Shown here one piece after another: positions 8,373 through 16,306 of a stretch of 21,909 nucleotides of DNA (position 1 is its first letter; every line of letters starts with the position of its first letter). The stretch is taken from contig JBMYXI010000057.1 of the NCBI GenBank assembly GCA_049608225.1, positions 1 to 21,909 of the forward strand. Reading direction: 5' to 3'. This DNA comes from Parashewanella sp049608225. Lineage in GTDB: Bacteria; Pseudomonadota; Gammaproteobacteria; Enterobacterales; Shewanellaceae. The notes beneath the pieces are model-generated. The model had not been told where the DNA came from. It saw only the letters and a program-made list of their open reading frames with translations, and did not search any database. The position numbers were made by a program, and so were the translations under genes.

Positions 8373-8884
8373 TCAACTCGCGTTAAGAAAAAATGACACT
8401 GTTTTCCAATCAAATCGAATATCACAATTCGCTCCGTTGATGGCAAATTTAATCATCACAGGATGTGCTGGCGATGTAGCCGAAATATAAAATAAAAACG
8501 TCTTCGTCAGGGATGGGTGATCATTTTCAGGATGATTAACTGCCGAAACAAGCAATGATGTGTCAACGAGTTACTTTTTACTCAATTTATGACCAAATCT
8601 CAAGCTTGATTCAGAAGACAAAATCTTAGCTGTGACGGATTGTGTTTTTTCACTCGGCTCGGTTCCAACCATCATTTCATTAAATGGTGTACATTTGAGA
8701 GTGTAATTGCAATACTTGCCCCACTTTATTTAAGTGCTGAACTTGAATTTGTCATGTTTCCCTTCTCGACTGACGTTTCAATTTGATAATGAACACCACA
8801 AGGCAACTCATTCACCGCTGCAAAGCTCAAAGGCGAAACACAAATTCCAACTAACGCTATTCTGTAAACGTTCACTTTTCGCAT
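8373..8884 (-). pseudogene. Probable remnant of a small secreted protein gene
   Basis: Read from ATG at 8884, 52 codons encode a convincing signal peptide (MRKVNVYRIALVGICV...SFA-AVNELPCG) before a TAA at 8728. A second frame, shifted by -1, then carries coding-like sequence (KWGKYCNYTLKCTPFNEMMV...) to a TAA near 8570, and the same frame stays open beyond it (LVDTSLLVSAVNHPEND...) to a stop at 8373. One frameshift and one in-frame stop would restore a secreted protein of about 170 aa with several Cys. The frame has no good ribosome site. Alternatives are an intact 52-aa secreted peptide, or chance. The 150 bp from 8885 to 9035 hold nothing else I recognise. Confidence 0.4.
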
Positions 8885-9035
8885 GTTACATCCAGTCAAA
8901 TATAAAAGTAAGAAGGGTCATAGCAGTTCTCAAACACTGAATAAATACTGAACATAATATTCGTTCCCCTGCACTGTGATCGGCTTTTGCTCTATAAACA
9001 ATCACCTTTATTGAGCATTAGCGCAGAAGCGAACC

Positions 9036-10289
9036 ATGAACAAAGCATTTAGAATTCGATTATTAACCTCCATGAGTTCTTGCTTGGAATACTACGACTA
9101 CGCTTTACTTATTTTTCTCGCTCCGACTTTCAGTCAACTCTTTTTTCCGCAAAATCAGCATCAACAAGGTTTGACGATAATTCTAAGTATCTATTCAGTA
9201 GGTTATTTTACTCGATTATTCGGTGGTATGATTTTTGGGACAAAGGGCGATATACATGGACGCAAATCAAGTTATATTTCCAGCATAAACATCATGATAT
9301 TTTCTACTTTTGCTATCGCACTATTACCTTCATTTCAAACTGCAGGCTATGCAGGCATCGTTGGCTTGTTCATTCTTCGACTTATTCAAGGAGTCTCATT
9401 AGGAGGAGAATTACCCGGTGCAATTGTATTTGCTGCAGAGCACAGTGAACCAACAAAGCGCGGTTTTGCTACAGCAATCATTATTACGGGAGTAACTACT
9501 GGCAACGCAATAGCATCAAGTTTACTCGCTCTACTTATTAATACGTTGTCTCAGCAACAAATGTTGGCGTGGGGCTGGCGTTGTTTATTTATTTTTGGCG
9601 CTACTTTAAGCTTCATCAGCTTACTTTTTCGATTATCGATTGGTGAAACCCCTGTTTTTTTAGCTGCAAAAAGGCAGAACCACATGCTGTTAACGCAAAT
9701 AATGAAACAACACAAGATGGATATCTTAAAAGGGATACTCATCGCAGCCTTACCTGCGGTATGTATTTCCACTTTTTATCAAATCAATCAATATTTATCC
9801 TGGCAGCATATCACCCACTTAAGTCAAAACATCACGTTATACTGTTTTATTCTCGTCAGCATCGGTGCCTGTATGAGCGGGAAATGTTCTGACAAATATG
9901 GCCGTTTGCCAATGATAAAACTCAGTGGTTTGTGTTTACTTTGTTTTCCTATTTGTCTTATTTTTTTCGCTCTCCCTTTCACATATAGCTTGATCCCATT
10001 CATCTTAGGTAGCTCTGGAATTGCAGGCGTTTATGAAGTTACCATCACCGAAATCATGCCAACTCACCTTAGATATACTGGCGTAGGGCTTTGCCATAAC
10101 ATTGCTTTTGCTTGCTTTGGAGGAACCGTTCCCCTGCTTTTAGAATGGCTAAACCAAGCTGGTTACTCAAATATGATTAGCATATTACCCGCGGTCATTG
10201 CACTGCCATTATTAGTTGTCACTTTTCATTGGCAAGAAACTTTTCGAGCTAATTTGGAGAATGACGATGCGAGTTTAAAATCGAAGTAA
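9036..10289 (+). CDS. MFS transporter, metabolite:H+ symporter (MHS) subfamily
   Basis: Inner-membrane secondary transporter, 417 aa, about 12 spans, of the MHS group that includes ProP, KgtP, ShiA and citrate carriers. Evidence: the N-terminal SSCLEYYDYALLIFLAP segment, the MFS loop GDIHGRKSS (residues 71-79), RLIQGVSLGGELPGA (115-129), and a second-half loop GKCSDKYGRLP. Substrates of the group are organic acids, betaines or proline, and the sequence does not decide which. The Shine-Dalgarno before ATG 9036 is weak. The porin gene downstream on the same strand, 329 bp away and with its own regulatory site, may provide outer-membrane entry for a related solute; that link is inference. Confidence 0.85.
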   Translation: MNKAFRIRLLTSMSSCLEYYDYALLIFLAPTFSQLFFPQNQHQQGLTIILSIYSVGYFTRLFGGMIFGTKGDIHGRKSSYISSINIMIFSTFAIALLPSFQTAGYAGIVGLFILRLIQGVSLGGELPGAIVFAAEHSEPTKRGFATAIIITGVTTGNAIASSLLALLINTLSQQQMLAWGWRCLFIFGATLSFISLLFRLSIGETPVFLAAKRQNHMLLTQIMKQHKMDILKGILIAALPAVCISTFYQINQYLSWQHITHLSQNITLYCFILVSIGACMSGKCSDKYGRLPMIKLSGLCLLCFPICLIFFALPFTYSLIPFILGSSGIAGVYEVTITEIMPTHLRYTGVGLCHNIAFACFGGTVPLLLEWLNQAGYSNMISILPAVIALPLLVVTFHWQETFRANLENDDASLKSK

Positions 10290-10521
10290 AAAGCGGACGA
10301 GCTAATTGATCTTCCTTTAGCCACGCACCTTCTTTTACAACACATTAATTCTTAGATTGTTTTACTTGGTTAGATGTTTTGCAGTTTCAACCAATTAAAT
10401 AATTTTCATCGCTTCAAACATGCTTTTAACCATTTGCTTATTCTTGGCGCCCACAATTAATGAAAAAAAAATCTAACCTTTGGTGAGCATCCGCTAGAAA
10501 TCACGCGTTCTATCGTTATGA
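10290..10521. other. Intergenic region between transporter and porin
   Basis: AT-rich stretch with no convincing gene. It contains a 6-bp inverted repeat TTGGTT (10366-10371) / AACCAA (10389-10394) that could be a weak terminator for the transporter, and an A9 tract near 10464. The rest of the gap holds the porin promoter, listed separately. Confidence 0.3.
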
Positions 10522-10570
10522 TTGATTTTAATCAATTTCATTCAACGCAAAGCTTAATATAGTTAGCCCA
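10522..10570 (+). promoter_or_regulatory. Perfect FNR-type site and promoter of the porin gene
   Basis: TTGATTTTAATCAA at 10522-10535 matches the FNR consensus TTGATNNNNATCAA at every fixed position. A -10-like TAATAT lies at 10555-10560, which puts the centre of the site (10528.5) about 39-41 bases before the implied transcription start near 10567-10570. That is the geometry of class II FNR activation. No good -35 is present, as expected of an activator-dependent promoter. The FNR homologue is called EtrA in Shewanella; a related CRP-family regulator could also bind. The site is about 90 bp upstream of the porin ATG. Confidence 0.65.
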
Positions 10571-10618
10571 ACCCAACCTTCCATTTAAATGGCATCACCA
10601 TGCTATAAGGGATAAAAC

Positions 10619-11815
10619 ATGTTGAAAGCAAATTCAAAGTTTAAAATTTCCGCTCTTGTACTCGCGGTTTCCAGCTGCTTTGGTGCAACTCAAGCCGTTG
10701 CTGCGGACAATGCCGGTTTTCTTTCGGGCAGTGATCTGAAGCTGAACTTTCGCTATCGTTTTGAAAACGTTGATCAAGACGGTTTCGCGAAAGATGCAAA
10801 AGCCTCAACACTTCGTTCTCGTTTAAGTTTTAAAAGCGGTGCTGTCTATAACGTACGTCTAAACGCTGAAGTCGATAATGTTACTACCATAGGCGCTGAC
10901 GATTACAATGATGCATCAGGCGTTAATCCAAAAGCTCAATATCCAGTTGTCGCAGATCCAACCGGTACCGATCTAAACCAACTTAACCTTCTTTATAAAA
11001 ATGAAGGACTCACTTTCACGCTGGGGCGTCAACGTATTAACTTAGGCAACCAACGATTTGTTGGTGGTGTGGCTTGGCGTCAAAACGAGCAGACCTTTGA
11101 TGGTGCACGTATTCAATACGCTATCAACGATATGTTTTCAGCCGACTACAGTTACATCAAAAATGTAAACCGCATCTTTGGCCCCGATGGCGCTAAAGAC
11201 AACTTACGTGGTAGTTTTCACTTTGTGAATGCTAATGTGAAAATCAATAAAAACCACAAATTAACTGGCTTCGCTTATCTGCTAAATCAAGACAAAATCG
11301 ATCAAAACAATAATACTTATGGCATTGATTATCTAGGTAAATTTGGTGCCTTTAAAGGCCATGCTAGTTTTGCTACTCAAACCTATGGCGACTTTGATGC
11401 CAATTATTTTGCACTTGATGGCACAGTAAAAATTTCCATGTTCAATGTGACTCTAGGTTTAGAAAAACTCGGAAGTGATGACGGTAAATATGGCTTTACG
11501 ACGCCGTTTGCAACAGCGCATAAATTCCAAGGGTTTGCAGATAAATTCTTAAAAACACCTAAAAATGGTGTAAACGATTATTATGCTAAGGTTGCAACCA
11601 AATTGGGACCGGTGAAACTAGCTGCTTTCTACCACAAGCTTGATGCGGTAGAAGGAAATGCCGATTACGGTAATGAGTTTGATTTAGTTGCCAGTGTTAA
11701 AGTGCATAAGACCACTACGTTAGTTGCTAAATATGCCAACTATGATGCAAAAGATCTCGCCACTGACACCAGCAAATTCTGGTTAATGGCGAACGTAAAT
11801 TTTGACTTAATTTAA
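10619..11815 (+). CDS. Outer-membrane porin, 398 aa
   Basis: Secreted beta-barrel protein. The signal peptide is clear (MLKANSKFKISALVLAVSSC..., cleavage near AVA at residues 26-28), and ATG 10619 has AAGGGA 7-8 nt upstream. The mature part shows alternating hydrophobic/polar strands throughout, beginning DLKLNFRYRFENV and continuing TLRSRLSFKSG, YNVRLNAEVDNV and LTFTLGRQRINLGNQRFVGG. It ends with an amphipathic strand FWLMANVNFDLI, Ile rather than the common Phe being terminal. The RYRFE...STLRSRL and QRINLGNQRFVGGVAWRQN patterns resemble porins annotated as alginate-export or OprD-like. The substrate is unknown. It is a single gene with its own promoter and a strong terminator. Confidence 0.85.
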   Translation: MLKANSKFKISALVLAVSSCFGATQAVAADNAGFLSGSDLKLNFRYRFENVDQDGFAKDAKASTLRSRLSFKSGAVYNVRLNAEVDNVTTIGADDYNDASGVNPKAQYPVVADPTGTDLNQLNLLYKNEGLTFTLGRQRINLGNQRFVGGVAWRQNEQTFDGARIQYAINDMFSADYSYIKNVNRIFGPDGAKDNLRGSFHFVNANVKINKNHKLTGFAYLLNQDKIDQNNNTYGIDYLGKFGAFKGHASFATQTYGDFDANYFALDGTVKISMFNVTLGLEKLGSDDGKYGFTTPFATAHKFQGFADKFLKTPKNGVNDYYAKVATKLGPVKLAAFYHKLDAVEGNADYGNEFDLVASVKVHKTTTLVAKYANYDAKDLATDTSKFWLMANVNFDLI

Positions 11816-11830
11816 TATAGTTCCCCCCTC

Positions 11831-11867
11831 AAAAAGGCCACATGACTTAAGTTATGCGGCCTTTTTT
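11831..11867. terminator. Strong bidirectional terminator, porin / thyA
   Basis: AAAAAGGCC (11831-11839) pairs with GGCCTTTTT (11858-11866). The stem continues inward through CATGACTT/AAGTTATG with one A-C mismatch and one G-U pair. A T-run follows the stem on the plus strand, and the matching A-run gives a T-run on the minus strand. It lies 16 bp after the porin and 24 bp after the end of thyA, so it can serve both convergent genes. Confidence 0.9.
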
Positions 11868-11890
11868 ATCACATTCCCTTTCATCACGCT

Positions 11891-12742
11891 CTAAACAGAA
11901 AATGGATAGTTAATCGCTTCGTGATGTTGATAATCCGTTACTTCAAAATCATCTAATGTTGCCCAAGTTTCCAAATCTTCAAAGCTCTTGATCTTAGGGT
12001 TAATGTGCAGCTTAGGTGAAGCAAAGGGTTCACGCTTTAATTGCACATCTCGCATTTGCTCTAATTGATCTTCGTAAATATGAGCATTAACAATCTTATG
12101 GTAAGCCTTCCCGGCTTTCAACCCAGTAATTTGTGCCATGATTTTCAGCAATGCAAACACCTGCACTGCATTAAAATTACCGCCTAGAGGCACATCTTGG
12201 CTGCGTTGGTAGCTATTTAAATACAAGGTGCCATCTAATATCGAAAACTGATGCTGGAACATACAAGGTCGCAAGCAGCCTAAGTGAAACGATGCTGGAT
12301 GATAAAAGGTGATAATTTCCCCTCGATTATCAATCCCTTTAGATAAGTCACTGACCACTTGTTTGATAAGGTCTACACTGCCACCATCAGGCTTTGGGAA
12401 GTTACGCGCAACAGCGCCGTATACAAACCCCATGTCATCTTCACCTTTGCGGTGCGGATTTGCCAACCAATCAGCATTGTCATTGGCGTTCGCATTCCAT
12501 GTGTTACAACCTATGGCACGAAATTGAGCTGCATTATCATAACCGCGCAAGTAGCCAAGCAATTCTGCAATAGCCGCTTTCCAGAAACTTTTTCGTGTGG
12601 TCACTAACGGCATTTCATTACGATCAACGTGATAAGTAAGATCCGCATTGATCACAGTTAAACAACGCTTACCTGTACGTTCATTTTCAACCCAAACACC
12701 TTCATCTATTATGCGCTGACAAAGATCTAAATATTGCTTCAT
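11891..12742 (-). CDS. thyA: Thymidylate synthase
   Basis: Cytoplasmic enzyme that methylates dUMP to dTMP with methylenetetrahydrofolate. It begins MKQYLDLCQRIIDEGVWVENERTG with the phosphate-binding arginine region at residues 22-26 and has LVTTRKSFWKAAIAELLGYLRG (46-67). The catalytic cysteine is Cys160 in HLGCLRPC, followed by the substrate-binding segment YQRSQDVPLGGNFN (178-191). At 283 aa it is longer than E. coli ThyA (264) and of a more divergent branch: the segment after the catalytic Cys is MFQHQF instead of HAFFQF, and YQRSCD reads YQRSQD. It overlaps lgt by 4 bp (ATGA), so translation is probably coupled, as in the conserved lgt-thyA pair. Confidence 0.95.
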   Translation of the reverse strand: MKQYLDLCQRIIDEGVWVENERTGKRCLTVINADLTYHVDRNEMPLVTTRKSFWKAAIAELLGYLRGYDNAAQFRAIGCNTWNANANDNADWLANPHRKGEDDMGFVYGAVARNFPKPDGGSVDLIKQVVSDLSKGIDNRGEIITFYHPASFHLGCLRPCMFQHQFSILDGTLYLNSYQRSQDVPLGGNFNAVQVFALLKIMAQITGLKAGKAYHKIVNAHIYEDQLEQMRDVQLKREPFASPKLHINPKIKSFEDLETWATLDDFEVTDYQHHEAINYPFSV

Positions 12743-13548
12743 GACTGCTTTCCTTGCTTTCTCAGGATTAAATACAAGCCCAATAAAATCATTGGTAATG
12801 ACAAGATCTGCCCCATAGTGATAAAGCCTAAATAAAACCCAAGTTGCGGATCAGGCTGTCTTACCGTTTCAACAATACACCTGAAGACACCATAACCGAA
12901 CAAGAACATGCCAGATACTGCGCCAAGTTTGTTAGTACGTTTGCTAAACCAATGCAAGAGTAAGAACAAAGCCACACCTTCTAACGCAAATTGATAAAGT
13001 TGAGACGGATGTCTAGCTAATGATCCGCCAGTTGGGAATACCATTGCCCAAGGTACATCAGAAACTCTGCCCCAAAGTTCACCATTAATAAAGTTGCCAA
13101 TGCGCCCAGCACCTAAACCAATAGGCACTACAGGTGCGACCATATCAGCAACAGCAAAAAAGTGCCGCTTTTGGCTCCAAGCAATATAAAACATCGCGGT
13201 GATCACGCCTATTAAGCCACCGTGAAACGACATACCACCTTCAGTAATTCTAAAGAGGTAAAGTGGATCTGCTAAGAAATAATCAAATTGATAAAACAAC
13301 ACGTAACCAATACGTCCGCCTAATATCACCCCTAAAAAGGCATAAAACAGCAAGTCAGACACTTGTTCTCTCGACCATACTCCTTTAGAGCGATCTGCCA
13401 TACGATTTAATAACACCATAGCTGCAACAAAACCAATCAGGTACATAAAACCGTACCATCGCAATGCAGGTTCAAAGGTGTGACCAAAAACTTCATACTT
13501 GCCTAAGTGCAGCATAATGGGATCAATGTGAGGGAATTCCAGAGCCAT
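12739..13548 (-). CDS. lgt: Prolipoprotein diacylglyceryl transferase
   Basis: Inner-membrane enzyme that transfers diacylglycerol from phosphatidylglycerol to the lipobox cysteine of prolipoproteins, the first step of lipoprotein maturation. Seven or so membrane spans are visible. Functional signatures include GGRIGYVLFY (78-87), the conserved GGMSFHGGLIG with His109, and the family signature GAGRIGNFINGELWGR (146-161). Length 269 aa is normal. ATG at 13548 has TGGA 6 nt upstream. It is transcribed after the TSUP gene (33-bp gap) and overlaps thyA. A client lipoprotein is also encoded in this window (20511-21071). Confidence 0.95.
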   Translation of the reverse strand: MALEFPHIDPIMLHLGKYEVFGHTFEPALRWYGFMYLIGFVAAMVLLNRMADRSKGVWSREQVSDLLFYAFLGVILGGRIGYVLFYQFDYFLADPLYLFRITEGGMSFHGGLIGVITAMFYIAWSQKRHFFAVADMVAPVVPIGLGAGRIGNFINGELWGRVSDVPWAMVFPTGGSLARHPSQLYQFALEGVALFLLLHWFSKRTNKLGAVSGMFLFGYGVFRCIVETVRQPDPQLGFYLGFITMGQILSLPMILLGLYLILRKQGKQS

Positions 13549-13581
13549 AAGATGTCCAATATCAAAATTATTAACGGTAAA

Positions 13582-14397
13582 TTATCCGCTAAATGAGTTA
13601 ATTACAAGTTCAGCGCCGACAAATATCAAAAACACAGCAAATACTTTTTTAAGCGTTTTCGTTGGCCAAGTCGTTGCGGCTTTTACGCCCAAAGGGGCAA
13701 CAAGAACAGAAGTGAGCGCTATACCAAATAACGCAGGTAAATAAACATAGCCAACAGTACCAGTAGGTAAATCCGATACATTCCAACCTGCAATAATATA
13801 ACCTGCACTACCCGCAACCGCGACACACAAGCTAGCCAGATTAGACAAGCCCACCGCACGTTGAATTCGAATACCGAAGAAACACAATAACGGGATCAAA
13901 ATCACCGCACCACCAATGCCTAAAATGCCAGACAGGCAAGCAATTACCATAGTTAGTAAAAATACGCTAATAGCCGATGGCATATTGAGGTCGCCCTCAC
14001 TAGGCTTAACTGGCCTCGCCATATTTATTGCCATTAAAATAACGAATACAGCAAAGATTTTTTGCAATAACTCTGCCGGAATTAATGCAGCAATACTGCC
14101 TGAAAATATCGCACCTAGCATCACTCCAGGCACCAACATTTTTGCAATGTCCCAATCAATATTATCGCGGCGATAATGTGCGCTAACAGCCGAGATTGAG
14201 GTTAAAATCATATTGGCTAACGAAGTGGCAATAGCGATAATAGGCACATATGCGTGTTCAACCCCCATCTTAGGCAATAAATACAATAGCGCTGGTACAA
14301 CAATCAAGCCACCACCAATGCCAAGTAGCCCCGCCATAAAACCAACCACTGAGCCTAAAGCCATAAATATGGCGATTGCTATCCACAAAGAATCCAA
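13582..14397 (-). CDS. TSUP-family permease (TauE/SafE, YfcA-like)
   Basis: Polytopic inner-membrane protein of the sulfite/sulfonate exporter TauE/SafE family, 271 aa, about eight spans in two related halves. Each half carries the family motif: GLLGIGGG at residues 23-30 and GILGIGGA at 157-164. The start is a TTG at 14397, supported by GGAG 6 nt upstream (CTGGAGAAAACC before it) and by the N-terminus beginning directly with the first span. Substrates of TSUP proteins vary (sulfite, thiosulfate, sulfoacetate) and none can be assigned here. A TSUP gene upstream of lgt-thyA is, as I recall, also found in Shewanella, so it seems part of the ancestral block. Confidence 0.85.
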   Translation of the reverse strand: MDSLWIAIAIFMALGSVVGFMAGLLGIGGGLIVVPALLYLLPKMGVEHAYVPIIAIATSLANMILTSISAVSAHYRRDNIDWDIAKMLVPGVMLGAIFSGSIAALIPAELLQKIFAVFVILMAINMARPVKPSEGDLNMPSAISVFLLTMVIACLSGILGIGGAVILIPLLCFFGIRIQRAVGLSNLASLCVAVAGSAGYIIAGWNVSDLPTGTVGYVYLPALFGIALTSVLVAPLGVKAATTWPTKTLKKVFAVFLIFVGAELVINSFSG

Positions 14398-14692
14398 GGT
14401 TTTCTCCAGAGTTACAATAGTGTTGCAATGATACCAGTGTTAATCCTGAAATGAATCTGCTTTATCTTGTACTCAACCCCAAATACTATGCTTATTCTTG
14501 ATGAAGAGGTGTTATCACAACCAATGTCGTTACGCTTTACTGAGCGAGTTTTCATTCAATAACTCAGAATTAGTGCACTCTGCAATCTTTGTGCTTCAAT
14601 TATAATTGTTGCTAGGGTCTATTAATGGTTGCGATCACGCAATCAGCCTACTGTTTCGCTGTTCCTAGTTAAATAAAATTGAGAGGAAGGGA

Positions 14693-16135
14693 ATGAATCT
14701 GATAACAAAATGTTTAATATTATGCTTCTTGGTATTTCTCCCATTAAGCTCAGTACAGGCAATCACCGTAAAATTTACAGCAAGCCCTAACACTAGACTG
14801 CCAACCATAAAAATTACCTTAAATGAATACGTTGGATTTCATAATGTTGCTTCTAATATTCAGTCACCAGACGATTACCAGTTCAGAGTTGCTCTAAAAA
14901 GCGATCCCTCTAAAACTGTTACTTTTTTTGGTCCAAACAATTCAAATATTACCTATTCAAATGAAGTAAACAATGTCAACTACTCAGGCTCAACCGTAAA
15001 ATGGCTAAAGATGAAGGTTCATGTAAATGATCTTATTGTAACTAACTACCACAACGTAGAACCAGGCTCAAATGTAGAAGTGGATCTTTACATGACGAGT
15101 AACGGTGGTGAAACAATTAGCTCCCCTGCTCAGAGGGTAACGAACTCCAGTATTCCGGTTCAATTTTCGGGAGGAAATGGCTCCCCACTTAACATGTATA
15201 TTGAAGCTGACGTACATTTCAAGAACATTAATACCAAAGGCGATAAAAAGTCATCTCCCATAACTAATGGTATTTACTTAGGCTTAAAGTCAAAACATGC
15301 TCAACTTCCAGATTTAAAACATGGTGTGAAAGTTAACCCATTAAAAATTTACGATGGTCTAGGGAAGGTTCACTCATTACCCCATAACAGTCGTTTATAT
15401 ATGGATAAGCTATCTAATACAATCTACATCAGTGGCTTGCAGCTTAACTATTTCGATTGGAATAATATTCTTCATCAAAAGAGTTTTAAGGAAATTGGAA
15501 TACTGCCTAATGCCTTGCAAACTATCTCTGTCGATTACTACTATCAATGGGAACTGGACAATTTTCTACATAAAGCACCACAAACTGGTTGGTACGAACC
15601 ATTTTTATATACTGCTTATCGCGATACCGAACAAGACACCAACGATTATAAACTGCCACCTAAGCTAAAAAAAATAGGATCAAACCCTAAGATTGAGTCT
15701 CGTCCCGTAGACAAACAATTAATTGATTTGATAACTCATGTGAACAAGTCTGACTTTAATCGTTATTTCGACCCAAAACTTTTAGGTAATAATCTCGCTC
15801 ATGAGCGCTTCTTTATTGTCAGCAGTTACGATAACGATGGCCGTATACAGCTCAAGTCACTGGGTAATACCAAAGGCGCAGATCCTAAATTTTCTTTCAA
15901 GCTCACATTTTTCGATTTTGCAGATGGGGACAGGACACCATATGGCAGTTCCGTTAGATGGTTTTCAAGCGATAAATCAGGAAAATTGGTATTAAGAGAA
16001 GGTTATCTAGGCTGGCACGACCCCCATGGAAAGTATGCATTCTTAAAATTACATAATGGCGAGCCTGCTCGAGGTGAGCACGCACCGAAAATTGGCACTG
16101 TGTTTTCCTTTAATTGGGCCAAACCTCTGCCTTAA
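14693..16135 (+). CDS. Secreted protein of unknown family, 480 aa
   Basis: I do not recognise this protein. It has a clear signal peptide (MNLITKCLILCFLVFLPLSSVQA, cleavage near residue 23) and no lipobox. The mature part has no cysteine, is rich in Asn, Ser, Tyr, Lys and aromatic residues, and looks mainly beta-stranded, as in extracellular or periplasmic proteins. The last 100 residues contain FKLTFFDFADGDRTPYGSSVRW and EGYLGWHDPHGKYAFLKLHNGE. The ribosome site is strong (GAGAGGAAGGG). It is transcribed alone, against its neighbours, between ptsP and the TSUP gene, and its mature-region composition (Lys/Asn-rich) differs from them. This suggests later insertion of a single gene. The 295 bp upstream contain a TATAAT at 14601-14606 inside the palindrome CAATTATAATTG but no clear -35. 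Confidence 0.8.
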   Translation: MNLITKCLILCFLVFLPLSSVQAITVKFTASPNTRLPTIKITLNEYVGFHNVASNIQSPDDYQFRVALKSDPSKTVTFFGPNNSNITYSNEVNNVNYSGSTVKWLKMKVHVNDLIVTNYHNVEPGSNVEVDLYMTSNGGETISSPAQRVTNSSIPVQFSGGNGSPLNMYIEADVHFKNINTKGDKKSSPITNGIYLGLKSKHAQLPDLKHGVKVNPLKIYDGLGKVHSLPHNSRLYMDKLSNTIYISGLQLNYFDWNNILHQKSFKEIGILPNALQTISVDYYYQWELDNFLHKAPQTGWYEPFLYTAYRDTEQDTNDYKLPPKLKKIGSNPKIESRPVDKQLIDLITHVNKSDFNRYFDPKLLGNNLAHERFFIVSSYDNDGRIQLKSLGNTKGADPKFSFKLTFFDFADGDRTPYGSSVRWFSSDKSGKLVLREGYLGWHDPHGKYAFLKLHNGEPARGEHAPKIGTVFSFNWAKPLP

Positions 16136-16177
16136 TCCATAATAATGGTTGTTAATAATTCGTTTTTACTAAAAATT

Positions 16178-16210
16178 CGGTATCTGAACTATTTATTCAT
16201 TCTGATACCG
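16178..16210. repeat. Inverted repeat between convergent genes
   Basis: Perfect 7-bp arms CGGTATC (16178-16184) and GATACCG (16204-16210) around a 19-nt AT-rich loop, between the 480-aa gene and the end of ptsP. No T-run follows on the plus strand, so a terminator role is uncertain. The rest of the 171-bp gap is AT-rich and featureless. Confidence 0.35.
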
Positions 16211-16306
16211 TATCTATTAACGTAATAACAAGCAATGACAGCAGGAGTGTATATCTACGACATAAATTTATTACATAACTCTGTTAATGATATATTATGG
16301 ATTAAC

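Noticed and set aside
8734..8940. 68-codon plus-strand frame in the gap before the MFS gene.
   Set aside because: It has no ribosome site or protein-like features and lies opposite the signal-peptide-coding strand of the proposed remnant.
14571..14612. Promoter for the 480-aa gene around TATAAT (14601-14606).
   Set aside because: No acceptable -35 at 16-18 bp, and TATAAT is part of a simple AT palindrome; not strong enough to annotate.
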